35,183 nucleotides of DNA from Gammaproteobacteria bacterium (lineage in GTDB: Bacteria > Pseudomonadota > Gammaproteobacteria > GCA-001735895). This document shows positions 1-8,157 of the stretch, piece by piece (positions within the stretch are counted from its first letter, which is position 1; each line of letters starts with the position of its first letter). The stretch spans positions 1-35,183 of the forward strand of contig JABHSO010000116.1 of the NCBI GenBank assembly GCA_018669845.1, written 5' to 3'. The translations under genes and the position numbers were made by a program. Under the pieces are notes generated by a model, which did not search any database, was not told the DNA's origin, and saw only the letters and a list, made by a program, of their open reading frames with translations.

Positions 1-1
1 T

Positions 2-133
2 CTGGCAGAATTCTGTTACCGGTTTAATCGTCGTTTTAGCCTGGAAGATATGATTCAAAGGCTAGGTTATGCTGCAGTGCGTACACCACCCATGCCTGAG
101 CGTCTTTTAAAGATAGCTGAGGCTTGGGGGTAA
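2..133 (+). CDS. IS1595-family (ISXO2-like) transposase, C-terminal end, partial
   Basis: An open frame enters from the left edge and stops at TAA 131-133. The 43 visible residues include EFCYRFNRRF and VRTPPMPERLLKIAEAWG, which match the end of ISXO2-like DDE transposases of the IS1595 family (EF.(Y/F)RFNRR, then RTPPMP.RLLK). The catalytic residues lie outside the window. The stop is followed within at most 6 bases by glycogen phosphorylase sequence in the same frame, so the right end of the element must lie between about 131 and 139. I could not identify its terminal inverted repeat because the left end is not visible. Whether the element is complete cannot be judged here. Confidence 0.72.
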   Translation: MAEFCYRFNRRFSLEDMIQRLGYAAVRTPPMPERLLKIAEAWG

Positions 134-1789
134 TCAGGAATCTCTATGGTTCTGTACCCCAATGATGCCAGTGAAAATGGTAAGGAACTCAGGTTACGTC
201 AACAGTATTTTCTTGCATCAGCCAGTTTGCAGGATATTTTGTATCATTATGTTGAGCACAATGGAGAAGACTTTGAGGCCTTCGCCGAGAAAAACTGCTT
301 TCAACTGAATGATACTCATCCGACAGTGGCTGTTGCAGAATTAATGCGTTTATTAATGGATGAGTACTTACTTGGCTGGAATAAGGCATGGGAAATAACC
401 ACCAACTGCATGGCTTATACCAACCACACCCTGTTACCGGAAGCGCTGGAAGCCTGGCCGGTAAGCATGATGAGTGAACTATTGCCGCGTATCTATGAAA
501 TTATTGAAGAAATAAATAAACGGTTTCTGACTGAAATTGAACAGAACTGGCCGGGTGATGTAGATCGTCTGGATAGAATGACTATTATAACCGGTGGCGA
601 TTATCCGCAGGTACGCATGGCATATCTGGCTATTGTCGGTAGTTTTTCTGTGAATGGTGTCGCTGCTTTGCACACGCAATTACTTAAATCAGGTTTATTC
701 AAAGATTTTTATGAGCTGTGGCCGGATAAATTCAATAACAAAACTAACGGTGTAACTCCCAGAAGATGGCTTGCTCACTGTAATCCTGAATTAAAGCAAT
801 TGATTGACGAGGCTATTGGTGATGAATGGATTTCAAATCTTGATCGATTAGAAGAGTTGAGACCATTTGCGCAGGATAAGAAATTTCAATCACGCTGGAT
901 GGATGTGAAATTACAGCGAAAAATCAAACTTTCAAAATTTATAGAACAACAGTGCGATGTACAGTTTGATCCAAAAATGATGTTCGATGTACAGGTTAAA
1001 CGCATGCACGAATATAAACGTCAGTTATTGAATATATTGCATGTTATTCACCTCTACGATCGAATTAGTCGTGGTGATACTGAGGGTATGCAGCCGAGAT
1101 GCGTATTAATTGGTGGCAAAGCAGCACCCGGTTATGCGATGGCAAAAAATATTATTAAGCTGGTGAATAATGTTGCCGAAATAATTAACCAGAATCCACG
1201 TTGTGAAAACTGGTTACGGGTGGCATTTTTACCGGATTATAAAGTCACTGCGATGGAAATGATTTGTCCGGCGACTGATTTGTCCGAACAAATTTCCACT
1301 GCAGGAAAAGAAGCTTCAGGCACAGGTAATATGAAGTTCATGATGAATGGTGCTTTAACGATTGGCACATTGGATGGTGCAAATATTGAAATACTAGAAT
1401 CAGTCGGTGAAGATAATTTCTTCCTGTTCGGACTAGATTCATCTCAGGTAGTAGAAGCTCGAAATGATTATAATCCAGCCGCTATTATTGAAGCTGATGA
1501 AGATTTCTCTCGGGTTATGCAATTGCTTAAGTCCGGTCATTTTAATCGTCATGAAGTCAGTATCTTTGACCCCATTATCAACTCCATATATAACTCAGGG
1601 GATGCGTGGATGACAGCTGCTGATTTTCGCGGTTATATCGATGCACAGCAAAAAGTATCTTTAGCGTATCAGGACGAAGATAACTGGGCCAAAATGAGCA
1701 TACTCAATACAGCGGCGAGTGGCCGGTTTTCCAGTGATAGAACGATCAGTGAATATAATTCAGATATCTGGAATCGGAATAGAAGTTAA
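134..1789 (+). pseudogene. glgP: Glycogen phosphorylase, N-terminally truncated by the adjacent IS
   Basis: The product would be a PLP-dependent glycogen/maltodextrin phosphorylase releasing glucose-1-phosphate. Homology begins abruptly at ISMVLYPND (codons from 140), which in full-length enzymes of about 815-830 residues lies roughly 270 residues in. From there to the stop the frame is intact: LNDTHP, TNGVTPRRWL, FDVQVKRMHEYKRQ, the PLP-lysine region EASGTGNMKF, TIGTLDGANIE and the terminal SSDRTISEY. The first ATG (146) would give 547 residues lacking most of the N-terminal domain, including part of the regulatory and substrate face. No good Shine-Dalgarno precedes it (the IS stop is 15 bases upstream). 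I infer a dead gene unless a short product is made. A chimeric assembly junction is the alternative. Confidence 0.85.
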
Positions 1790-1826
1790 TACCTGAATTC
1801 GGGTATCTGATAATTTCAGGAAGTAT

Positions 1827-1866
1827 AAAAAATCCAGCTGATTACAACCTTCAGCTGGATTTTTCT
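1827..1866. terminator. Bidirectional rho-independent terminator between glgP remnant and DksA-like gene
   Basis: An 11-bp stem, AATCCAGCTGA (1831-1841) pairing with TCAGCTGGATT (1851-1861), has a run of A before it and TTTTT after it, so it can end transcription from both sides. The stop codon of the minus-strand gene (1851-1853) lies inside the stem. Confidence 0.85.
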
Positions 1867-2198
1867 GCACACTCAATACAAAGTGAATTCGCTGGGTCAA
1901 ATTCAAGTCGACGATTATCTATCTCTTCTCCGCATTCCAGGCAATAACCAAATTCATCAGATTGAATGCGGCGTAGAGCCGCTTCAATATTCATCAGTTG
2001 CAATTTGCGTCTACGGGCTGCCTCCATGGCTAACTGCTGACCCTGCATGGCATCCATTCTAGAAAGCCTGCCAACCTTCGATTGATCGAGTTCAACAGGT
2101 TTAGTGTCCTCTAAATAAGATGCTTCTAACTCTTCCAGCTCGACTCTTTGCTGAAGCAACTTGTTTTTCATTTGTTCAAGGTTGTTATTATTCATCAT
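1851..2198 (-). CDS. TraR/DksA-family C4 zinc-finger protein
   Basis: A 115-residue protein with a helical, charged N-terminal part (about residues 7-80) and a C-terminal C4 zinc finger: Cys86, Cys89, Cys107 and Cys110 in CLEC...CIEC. The motif GRLSRMDAMQ (43-52) is typical of short DksA/TraR relatives, which bind RNA polymerase through the secondary channel and alter promoter use. DksA itself is about 150 residues, so this is one of the shorter paralogues. It appears monocistronic; the bidirectional terminator overlaps its stop. An asparagine-rich start (MMNNNN) leaves the exact start open by one codon. Family assignment is firm; target promoters are unknown. Confidence 0.88.
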   Translation of the reverse strand: MMNNNNLEQMKNKLLQQRVELEELEASYLEDTKPVELDQSKVGRLSRMDAMQGQQLAMEAARRRKLQLMNIEAALRRIQSDEFGYCLECGEEIDNRRLEFDPANSLCIECAEKSS

Positions 2199-2252
2199 CT
2201 TAGTTATTTGAGAGGTTATTCCTTACCAGAGCTTTTGATTTTAATAGAAAAT

Positions 2253-3437
2253 TCACTCAGAAGGGTGAATAAGCAAAAAGTAAAAAATTACAGTTAGCAG
2301 TCCCATCAATGCGATCATTGCACTCATTATTAAGGGTGTTCCGTTGTAACCATGACCCACGATAACACCTATAGATCCTGCGGTAGACATTTGAATAAAC
2401 CCGAGCATGCCTGATGCGCTACCAGCCATGTGTGGATAATCAGTAAGCGCACCGGCCATTGATTGGGGCATAACCAACCCAACGCCCATCATGAAAAACA
2501 TCATTGGAATCACAATTGTAGTCACATGCTGGAGATTTAATAAAGTGAATAACAGCATAAGACAACCCGATAGCAGGCAAATAAATGAACCCAGAGCGAC
2601 GAGATTTTTAAACCCCATGGAATGACTTAATTTTCCACCGGTTAATGTGCCTGAAATATAACCGATAACTACCAGGCAAAATAAAAGTCCATAACCAACT
2701 TCTGAAATTGAAAAGTACTCAATGATGACAAATGATGAACCTGATAAATAGCTAAATAATCCTGCAAAAGACATGGTGCAGGTCAAAGTATATCCAAGAT
2801 ATTTTCGATTTTTGAACAGAGCCTTGTAATTTAAAATAATCGTTTTCATTGATTTAGGGTGACGAAATTCTTCTGGTGATGATTCTGCAATTTTAAAATG
2901 TAAAAGCAATGACCCGAGAATACCTAAAAAAGTTAGTAACCAGAACATCGATGCCCAGCCCCAGGCTATATACATAAATCCACCGACGATAGGAGCGATT
3001 GCAGGTGCCAGAGCCATGGCTGAAGCAATGTGTGATAACACTTTTCCTGAGTTTTCAGGGCCATGGATATCTCGTACCATGGCACGGCCTAGCACTGGCC
3101 CGGCGCTGCCGCCAAGTGCCTGTAGGAAACGAAAAAATATTAATGAGTTAATATTGGTTGAAAGAGCGCAACCAATGCTTGATATTACAAATAACAGTAA
3201 TCCAAATTGAAGAACAGGTTTACGTCCAAATCGATCAGATAAAGGGCCATAGACAATTTGAGCGAAAGCAAATCCAGCCATAAATAAACTTAGCGTTAAC
3301 TGAATTTTTCCACTGTCAGTATTAAACTCACTGGCCATGCCGGGCAAAGCGGGTAGGTACATATCGGTAGATAAAGGACCTAAGGCAACCAGAGCGGCGA
3401 GCGATAGAGTGGTGGCAAAAGAAGTTGCTTTAAACAT
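2253..3437 (-). CDS. Bcr/CflA-family MFS drug-efflux transporter
   Basis: A 394-residue polytopic membrane protein with about 12 predicted helices. The N-terminal signature LGPLSTDMYLPALP and the MFS motif A GPLSDRFGRKPV (between helices 2 and 3) are those of Bcr/CflA proton-coupled exporters (bicyclomycin, chloramphenicol, other small molecules). It begins 15 bases after the marR stop and so is the second gene of a marR-efflux operon. The operon shares a promoter region with the divergent VOC-fumarylacetoacetase unit. That placement suggests export of a toxic aromatic or pathway intermediate, but the substrate is not visible in the sequence. Confidence 0.9.
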   Translation of the reverse strand: MFKATSFATTLSLAALVALGPLSTDMYLPALPGMASEFNTDSGKIQLTLSLFMAGFAFAQIVYGPLSDRFGRKPVLQFGLLLFVISSIGCALSTNINSLIFFRFLQALGGSAGPVLGRAMVRDIHGPENSGKVLSHIASAMALAPAIAPIVGGFMYIAWGWASMFWLLTFLGILGSLLLHFKIAESSPEEFRHPKSMKTIILNYKALFKNRKYLGYTLTCTMSFAGLFSYLSGSSFVIIEYFSISEVGYGLLFCLVVIGYISGTLTGGKLSHSMGFKNLVALGSFICLLSGCLMLLFTLLNLQHVTTIVIPMMFFMMGVGLVMPQSMAGALTDYPHMAGSASGMLGFIQMSTAGSIGVIVGHGYNGTPLIMSAMIALMGLLTVIFYFLLIHPSE

Positions 3438-3452
3438 GAATGTTTTATGAAA

Positions 3453-3896
3453 TCAGGATTCGAGAGAGAGGCATAGCTTATGAATCAGATGGTGAAATTG
3501 CTGTAGCTCTTTTTTACTAAATGGTTGAAATATACTTTTCTCTTCCTGCAATACCAGTGGCACGATTTGATGATATATTTTTGAGCCTTTGGCAGTAAGT
3601 GTTAACAGGTTTTGGCGTAGGTCATGCTGGTTTATTTTCTGCTTGATCAATTTCTTTTGGGCCAGGCCATTGATAGCTCGACTCACCGGCATTTTTTCCA
3701 GATAGGTGAACTGGCAAATTTGTTTTGCCGTAATGCCTTCAAACATTGCTAATGTGGCCATAATTCTCCATTCCATTCTGTTTAAGCCAAATTGGTCGGT
3801 GTATTTTTGGGCAATTGTTTTACTGATCTGTTGCTCCAGTATCGACAATCGATAGGGCAGAAATTTTTTTAGATCCAGTGATTGCTTTTCTAACAC
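3453..3896 (-). CDS. MarR-family transcriptional regulator
   Basis: A winged-helix regulator: RMEWRIMATLAMFEGITAKQIC leads into the recognition region MPVSRAINGLAQKKLIKQK and the wing HDLRQNLLTLTAKG. I place the start at GTG 3896-3894 (147 residues, the usual MarR length), with AAGGAAAG 8-9 bases upstream. The frame is open further up to 3980, but that would run through the gene's own probable -10/-35 and the palindrome. MarR proteins are dimeric repressors released by small aromatic ligands. The perfect 18-bp palindrome at 3972-3989 is its most likely operator, controlling both this operon and the divergent VOC-fahA unit. Confidence 0.88.
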   Translation of the reverse strand: MLEKQSLDLKKFLPYRLSILEQQISKTIAQKYTDQFGLNRMEWRIMATLAMFEGITAKQICQFTYLEKMPVSRAINGLAQKKLIKQKINQHDLRQNLLTLTAKGSKIYHQIVPLVLQEEKSIFQPFSKKELQQFHHLIHKLCLSLES

Positions 3897-3921
3897 GATG
3901 AATGACTTTCCTTTTAGCCTG

Positions 3922-3949
3922 AGTATAAACTCTGTTTGACAGTTGTAAA
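3922..3949 (-). promoter_or_regulatory. Probable sigma70 promoter of the marR-efflux operon
   Basis: On the minus strand TTTACA (3949-3944) and TATACT (3927-3922) are separated by 16 bases. Transcription would start near 3915, leaving a leader of about 20 bases before GTG 3896. It overlaps the divergent promoter at 3936-3964, so the two polymerases would compete. Confidence 0.6.
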
Positions 3950-3964
3950 CTGTATTACTAATAT
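3936..3964 (+). promoter_or_regulatory. Sigma70 promoter of the VOC-fahA operon
   Basis: A consensus TTGACA (3936-3941) is followed after exactly 17 bases by TAATAT (3959-3964), predicting a start near 3971, about 54 bases before the VOC gene. This is one of the best core promoters in the window, as expected for a promoter that must be held off by a repressor. Confidence 0.75.
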
Positions 3965-3971
3965 AGCGAGA

Positions 3972-3989
3972 TAGTAACATATGTTACTA
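3972..3989. promoter_or_regulatory. Perfect 18-bp palindrome, candidate MarR operator
   Basis: TAGTAACATATGTTACTA is a perfect inverted repeat located at the predicted transcription start of the VOC-fahA promoter. MarR dimers usually bind palindromes of about this size. A bound dimer here would block initiation directly. A further TAGTAAAC-like half-site occurs near 4001. Confidence 0.7.
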
Positions 3990-4024
3990 CTATGAAAATA
4001 TAGTAAACTCACTCGAGGAATACA

Positions 4025-4561
4025 ATGATAAATTTAAAACAGATTCACCATGTAGCCTATAGGTGTAATGATGCTAAGGAAACGGTTGAGTTTTATCGTG
4101 AATATTTAAATATGGATTTTCTGGTCGCCATTGCTGAAGATCTGGTGCCATCTACAAAAGAGCCGGATCCTTATATGCATGTCTTTCTGGATGCGGGGCA
4201 GGGTAACATACTGGCATTTTTTGAATTACCAACCAAACCTAAAATGGGGCGAGACCCGAATACACCGGAATGGGTTCAGCATATAGCCTTTCAACTGGAA
4301 GATCGTGAAGCTCTGATTTCAGCCAAAAAAGAGTTGGAAGATAAAGGTCTGGATGTTATCGGTATCACTAATCACGGTATTATCCATTCTATTTATTTTT
4401 TCGATCCTAATGGACATCGTCTTGAATTAACGTATCAGTCTGGTACGGCTGAGCAGATGAAACAATTGAAACAAATTGCTCCAGAAATGCTGGAAGAATG
4501 GTCATTGACCAAAAAAGCCCCAAGACAGGCTGCCTGGTTACACGAAGAAGAATTTTCATAA
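4025..4561 (+). CDS. Single-domain VOC metalloprotein; candidate ring-cleaving dioxygenase
   Basis: A 178-residue vicinal-oxygen-chelate protein with two beta-alpha-beta-beta-beta modules. Likely metal ligands are His9 (IHHVAYR), Glu67 (AFFEL), His86 (WVQHIAF) and Glu134 (HRLELTY), a complete site that fits either a glyoxalase-type or a 2-His-1-Glu dioxygenase-type centre. The start has GAGGAA six bases upstream. It heads an operon with fumarylacetoacetase (26-base gap), behind a MarR-type promoter. VOC enzymes such as PcpA and LinE cleave hydroquinone-type rings, so cleavage of homogentisate or a related p-diol, giving the isomerase/hydrolase substrate, is a reasonable inference. It remains unproved: a lyase or isomerase role is possible. 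Confidence 0.75.
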   Translation: MINLKQIHHVAYRCNDAKETVEFYREYLNMDFLVAIAEDLVPSTKEPDPYMHVFLDAGQGNILAFFELPTKPKMGRDPNTPEWVQHIAFQLEDREALISAKKELEDKGLDVIGITNHGIIHSIYFFDPNGHRLELTYQSGTAEQMKQLKQIAPEMLEEWSLTKKAPRQAAWLHEEEFS

Positions 4562-4587
4562 CAATAAACGGTTAAATCAATTTAGCA

Positions 4588-5901
4588 ATGAAACATTTTG
4601 AACTTAACGAAACACACGATATTAACTTAACCAGTTGGGTAGAGTCGGCCAATGAAAAAGGTTGCGATTACCCCATTCAAAATTTACCTTTTGCTCAATT
4701 TAGGCGAAAAAAATCGAATGAAGCTTTTAGAGCCGGAGTGGCCATTGGCGATAAAGTTCTGGATCTGGCATCGGTGTTAACAAGCCATGTATTTCCTGTA
4801 GAACTTAATCATGCACTCGAAGCCTGCTCTGAACCAGCACTGAATCGATTTATGGGTATGGGTGCTGAAATCTGGTCATTGCTACGATTAAATTTATCAC
4901 GAGCATTAGCAACGGGATCTGACTTGCAGGGATCGATTAAAGGCTACCTGATTGAGATGCAGGATGTTGAGTACAGCCTGCCTTGCCGGATTGGAGATTA
5001 CACTGATTTTTATACATCTATCCATCATGCAACGAATGTAGGTAAATTGTTTCGCCCTGATAATCCGCTATTGCCAAATTATAAATGGATCCCTATTGGT
5101 TATCATGGTCGCTCATCTTCGATTAAAGTTTCGGGTCATCCGGTGCATCGACCCACAGGCCAGCTTAAGCCGCCAACTCAGGAAACCCCGACTCTGGAAC
5201 CCTGTAAACGACTTGATTATGAACTGGAAGTAGGTATTTATATTGGTTCAGGTAATGAGCTGGGTAGTCAGATTGCTCTCGATGAGGCTGATCAACATGT
5301 GTTCGGTTACTGTCTGTTTAACGACTGGTCGGCGAGAGATATGCAAGCATGGGAATATGTTCCGTTAGGGCCATTTCTGGCGAAGAGTTTTGCTTCTACC
5401 ATCTCACCCTGGATAGTAACCAGTGAAGCGTTAAACCCCTATCGTAAAAGCTGGAGCAGAGATGAAGCTGATCCTCAACCGCTTGATTACCTGGAGTCAA
5501 AACAAAATCGCGAACAGGGCGCGCTGGATATTAAATTAGAAGTTGCACTGCAAACTGAGGCCATGCAGCAGAAAGGCATAGAGCCAGTCACATTATCGAA
5601 ATCAACTTTTGCATACTCATACTGGACTGTTGCTCAAATGGTAGCGCATCATAGCGTGAACGGTTGCAATCTACAGCCAGGTGATTTCTTCGGTAGCGGT
5701 ACTCAGTCAGGGCCGGGTGAAGAAGAGCTAGGTTCTTTACTGGAATTAACTGAAGGTGGTAAAAAGTCGTTTGAACTACCCGGTGGTGAAAGCAGAACAT
5801 TTTTGCAAGATGGTGATACGGTTATTATGACCGGTTACTGCGAAAAAGAAGGGGCTGCCAGAATTGGTTTTGGTGAAGCTGTTGGAGTTATTGTTCCTTA
5901 A
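4588..5901 (+). CDS. fahA: Fumarylacetoacetase
   Basis: A full-length 437-residue fumarylacetoacetase, the last step of homogentisate degradation (fumarylacetoacetate to fumarate plus acetoacetate). By motif alignment with the mouse enzyme, the metal ligands are Asp140 (DYTDFY), Glu212 and Glu214 (DYELEVG) and Asp246 (FNDWSARD), and the catalytic His is His147 (HHATNVG). The N-terminal SH3-like domain covers about residues 35-130. The length and N-domain separate it from the shorter fumarylpyruvate hydrolases of gentisate pathways. It follows the VOC gene by 26 bases with only a weak ribosome site, so it probably depends on the VOC transcript. maiA, its pathway partner, lies 4 kb away in the next operon. 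Confidence 0.95.
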   Translation: MKHFELNETHDINLTSWVESANEKGCDYPIQNLPFAQFRRKKSNEAFRAGVAIGDKVLDLASVLTSHVFPVELNHALEACSEPALNRFMGMGAEIWSLLRLNLSRALATGSDLQGSIKGYLIEMQDVEYSLPCRIGDYTDFYTSIHHATNVGKLFRPDNPLLPNYKWIPIGYHGRSSSIKVSGHPVHRPTGQLKPPTQETPTLEPCKRLDYELEVGIYIGSGNELGSQIALDEADQHVFGYCLFNDWSARDMQAWEYVPLGPFLAKSFASTISPWIVTSEALNPYRKSWSRDEADPQPLDYLESKQNREQGALDIKLEVALQTEAMQQKGIEPVTLSKSTFAYSYWTVAQMVAHHSVNGCNLQPGDFFGSGTQSGPGEEELGSLLELTEGGKKSFELPGGESRTFLQDGDTVIMTGYCEKEGAARIGFGEAVGVIVP

Positions 5902-5914
5902 AATTAAAAAAATA

Positions 5915-6064
5915 TTCACCACGAAGACACGAAGTTCACGAAGAAAACCTCTGAAATGGAAATAGATACTGATAAACGAGTGTGAAATTTTAAAATTATT
6001 TACACATGTAAAATTAGTGCAAGATAAAAAAACCTTCGTGCGCTTCGTGTCTTCGTGGTGAAAA
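5915..6064. repeat. Long inverted repeat, CACCACGAAG family (copy B1)
   Basis: The left arm starts TTCACCACGAAGACACGAAG at 5915 and the right arm (6033-6064) is its near-exact reverse complement, separated by about 90 AT-rich bases. It sits between the converging fahA and iclR genes. Related copies are at 8021-8108, 20826-20926 and 24227-24317. Each arm repeats CACGAAG about every 9 bases. It could act as a bidirectional terminator. Confidence 0.85.
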
Positions 6065-6101
6065 GGATTTGAAAATAGATTTGCTGGGCAGTTGCTTTTA
6101 A

Positions 6102-6899
6102 TTACTCTGCAATATGCCCCAGCTGACGTGAAATATCCTGTGCCGCCTGTTTTAGCAGACGAGCATTTTTACCATCCCAGTCGGCATCAAAGGTTGATGA
6201 AAACCCAAAAAGTGCCAGAGTTAGAGTGATTTCGCCACGAAAGTCGAAAATAGGTGCAGACAGTGCTGAAATCCCTTGAACGCTGTGACCATCTACTCTT
6301 GAAAGTTGGTGCTTTCTTGTCTCAGTATTAATGATTTCTATATCTCCCATCGATTGAGGAGCCTGTTTGTTACCTTCTTTTTTAAGCATGTCTAACTCTT
6401 TTTCTACAATTGATTGAGTCATCTCTTTGGGTAAATAAGCCAGGAATACGCGACCGGATGCAGACATGGTAGTCAGGAAAGTAGCACCAGGTCGGATACT
6501 CACCGAGATAGGGTGATGTGACTGAAACCAGCGAATAACCGTGGTACCTGATGTGCCCCAGACATTCAGAATAATGCCTTCATCTGTTTTACTGCGCAGG
6601 CGCTCCATGACAGGGTTAGCCACGCTGGTTGGGTCGAGACGGGACAGGTAACCGGTGCTTAATTCCAGAACATAATCACCAAGGTCATACTGCCCGTGAG
6701 CCGTTTTTGCAACTATGCCCGTATGCACCAGGCTGGTGAGATAGCGGTGTATTTTGGATGGGTGTATGCCGGTTTGATCACTCAATTCGTTAAGAGAAAC
6801 ACTGTGACCGTTGGTAGCCAGTGTTTTCAGTATAAACATGCCGACCTCAACAGATTGCACGCCGCCTTTTACCGTTGTTTTAATATTGTTTTTATTCAT
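6102..6899 (-). CDS. IclR-family transcriptional regulator
   Basis: A 265-residue protein with an N-terminal winged helix (about residues 17-75; SLNELSDQTGIHPSKIHRYL is the recognition region) and a C-terminal IclR effector domain (about 90-260, with TTMSASGRVFLAYLP and VDGHSVQGISALSAPIFD). IclR proteins commonly activate or repress aromatic-acid operons in response to a pathway substrate. It is divergent from the metallo-beta-lactamase/FAD-hydroxylase operon with a 132-base shared upstream region holding two inverted repeats, so it most likely controls that operon. The effector is unknown; a hydroxyphenylacetate or homogentisate is my guess from context. Confidence 0.92.
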   Translation of the reverse strand: MNKNNIKTTVKGGVQSVEVGMFILKTLATNGHSVSLNELSDQTGIHPSKIHRYLTSLVHTGIVAKTAHGQYDLGDYVLELSTGYLSRLDPTSVANPVMERLRSKTDEGIILNVWGTSGTTVIRWFQSHHPISVSIRPGATFLTTMSASGRVFLAYLPKEMTQSIVEKELDMLKKEGNKQAPQSMGDIEIINTETRKHQLSRVDGHSVQGISALSAPIFDFRGEITLTLALFGFSSTFDADWDGKNARLLKQAAQDISRQLGHIAE

Positions 6900-6941
6900 T
6901 AAAATTACGCATTACATAATTAATATAGAAAGTATTAACTG

Positions 6942-7010
6942 TTTGTTGTTAAAGAGTCAACAAAAGATTAAATTCAAGCCATAAATTAATCGCTACTATA
7001 ATTACGTAAT
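6942..7010. promoter_or_regulatory. Divergent control region with -10 box and two inverted repeats
   Basis: A perfect TATAAT (6997-7002) lies 30 bases before the MBL start, but only a weak -35 (TTCAAG, 6973-6978, 18-base spacing) is present, the pattern of an activated promoter. TTTGTTG (6942-6948) and CAACAAA (6958-6964) form an inverted repeat with a 9-base spacer just upstream, a possible IclR site. The 10-bp palindrome ATTACGTAAT (7001-7010) overlaps the -10 box. Confidence 0.5.
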
Positions 7011-7031
7011 ATTGAATTTGGAGTTAGATAT

Positions 7032-8003
7032 ATGAGTACGAAGTTTGCATCAGTTGCCGATATGGAAGAGAAAGAAGTCACCTTTGTTCAGTTATCTGAA
7101 CATTGCTGGGCTTTTACAGCAGAAGGTGATCCGAACACCGGTATTATAATTGGTGACGACTCGGTGATGATTATTGATGCGACTGCAACTCCAGTGGCTG
7201 CACAGGATGTCATTCGCAAAGTTAGAGAGCTTACTGATAAACCCATCAAGTATGTCGTGTTAACTCACTATCATGCAGTTCGTGTTCTGGGCGTTTCCGG
7301 TTACAAAGATGAAGGGCTGGAGCAGGTCATTGCCAGCCAGAATACTTATGATTTGATTGTCGAACGTGGGCAACAGGATATGGATTCTGAAATCAGTCGT
7401 TTTCCTCGTTTGTTTAAAGATGTTGAAAGTATCCCAGGGCTGACCTGGCCGACAATGACCTTTACTGATCAGATGACCTTGATGATGGGTGATCTAAAAG
7501 TACAGATTCAACATCCCGGTCGTGGACATACAAAAGGTGACACGATTGTCTGGGTAGAATCTGAAAAAGTGTTGTATTCGGGTGATCTGGTAGAATTTGG
7601 TGCTGCCTGTTATACCGGCGATGCCTATCTAACAAACTGGCCGGGTACTCTGGATAAACTGGCAGAGCTGGGTGCAGAAAAATTAGTGCCTGGACGTGGT
7701 CCAGCACTGGAAACACCTGAGCAGATTGAACAGGGTTTAACTTATACCCGTGATTTTGTGACAGCATTATTCGATAGCGCTAAAAAATCAGTTAAGCAGA
7801 ATCTTGATTTAAAAGGAGCCATGGCCGTAGCACGTGAAATGATGGACCCTGATTTTGGTCATGTATTTATCTATGAACATTGTCTGCCTTTTGACGTGAC
7901 CCGGGCTAATGATGAAGCCAGGGGTGTTGTCGATCCGCAGATCTGGACAGCTGAACGTGACCAGGAAATGTGGCATGGATTGCAACAGGAACAGCCTAAG
8001 TAG
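7032..8003 (+). CDS. Metallo-beta-lactamase-fold hydrolase with degenerate second metal site
   Basis: A 323-residue MBL-fold protein. The core motif that is normally HxHxDH reads His79-Tyr-His81-Ala-Val83-Arg84, so two ligands of the second metal are replaced. His166 (GRGHTKGD) and Asp185 (YSGDLVEFG) are kept, suggesting a one-metal site. The C-terminal part (VPGRGPALETPEQIEQGL) is as in larger MBL hydrolases. GGAG lies 8 bases before ATG. It is the first gene of the IclR-controlled operon, ahead of the FAD hydroxylase. Such proteins recur beside FAD hydroxylase/DUF2783 pairs; a hydrolase for a lactone or CoA-thioester intermediate is plausible, but the reaction is not known. Confidence 0.82.
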   Translation: MSTKFASVADMEEKEVTFVQLSEHCWAFTAEGDPNTGIIIGDDSVMIIDATATPVAAQDVIRKVRELTDKPIKYVVLTHYHAVRVLGVSGYKDEGLEQVIASQNTYDLIVERGQQDMDSEISRFPRLFKDVESIPGLTWPTMTFTDQMTLMMGDLKVQIQHPGRGHTKGDTIVWVESEKVLYSGDLVEFGAACYTGDAYLTNWPGTLDKLAELGAEKLVPGRGPALETPEQIEQGLTYTRDFVTALFDSAKKSVKQNLDLKGAMAVAREMMDPDFGHVFIYEHCLPFDVTRANDEARGVVDPQIWTAERDQEMWHGLQQEQPK

Positions 8004-8020
8004 ATTTAAAGTTTAAAGAA

Positions 8021-8108
8021 TTTCACCACGAAGGCACGAAGTACACGAAGGAAAAATTAATAGAAAAAATTAACTCCTTCGTGATCTTCGTGCCTTCGTG
8101 GTGAGAAG
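8021..8108. repeat. Inverted repeat, CACCACGAAG family (copy B2)
   Basis: TTTCACCACGAAGGCACGAA on the left pairs with the right arm ending GTGCCTTCGTGGTGAGAA. It lies inside the probable MBL-hydroxylase operon, so if it folds in RNA it could reduce or uncouple expression of the downstream genes. Confidence 0.85.
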
Positions 8109-8157
8109 GTTTCTAAAATGTTCGTGTGAAATCAAAAAATAACTCAAGGTAAATTAC

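Noticed and set aside
3897..3980. Upstream extension of the marR reading frame to an ATG at 3980
   Set aside because: It would run through the gene's probable promoter and half of the palindrome; GTG 3896 has a good ribosome site and gives the normal family length.
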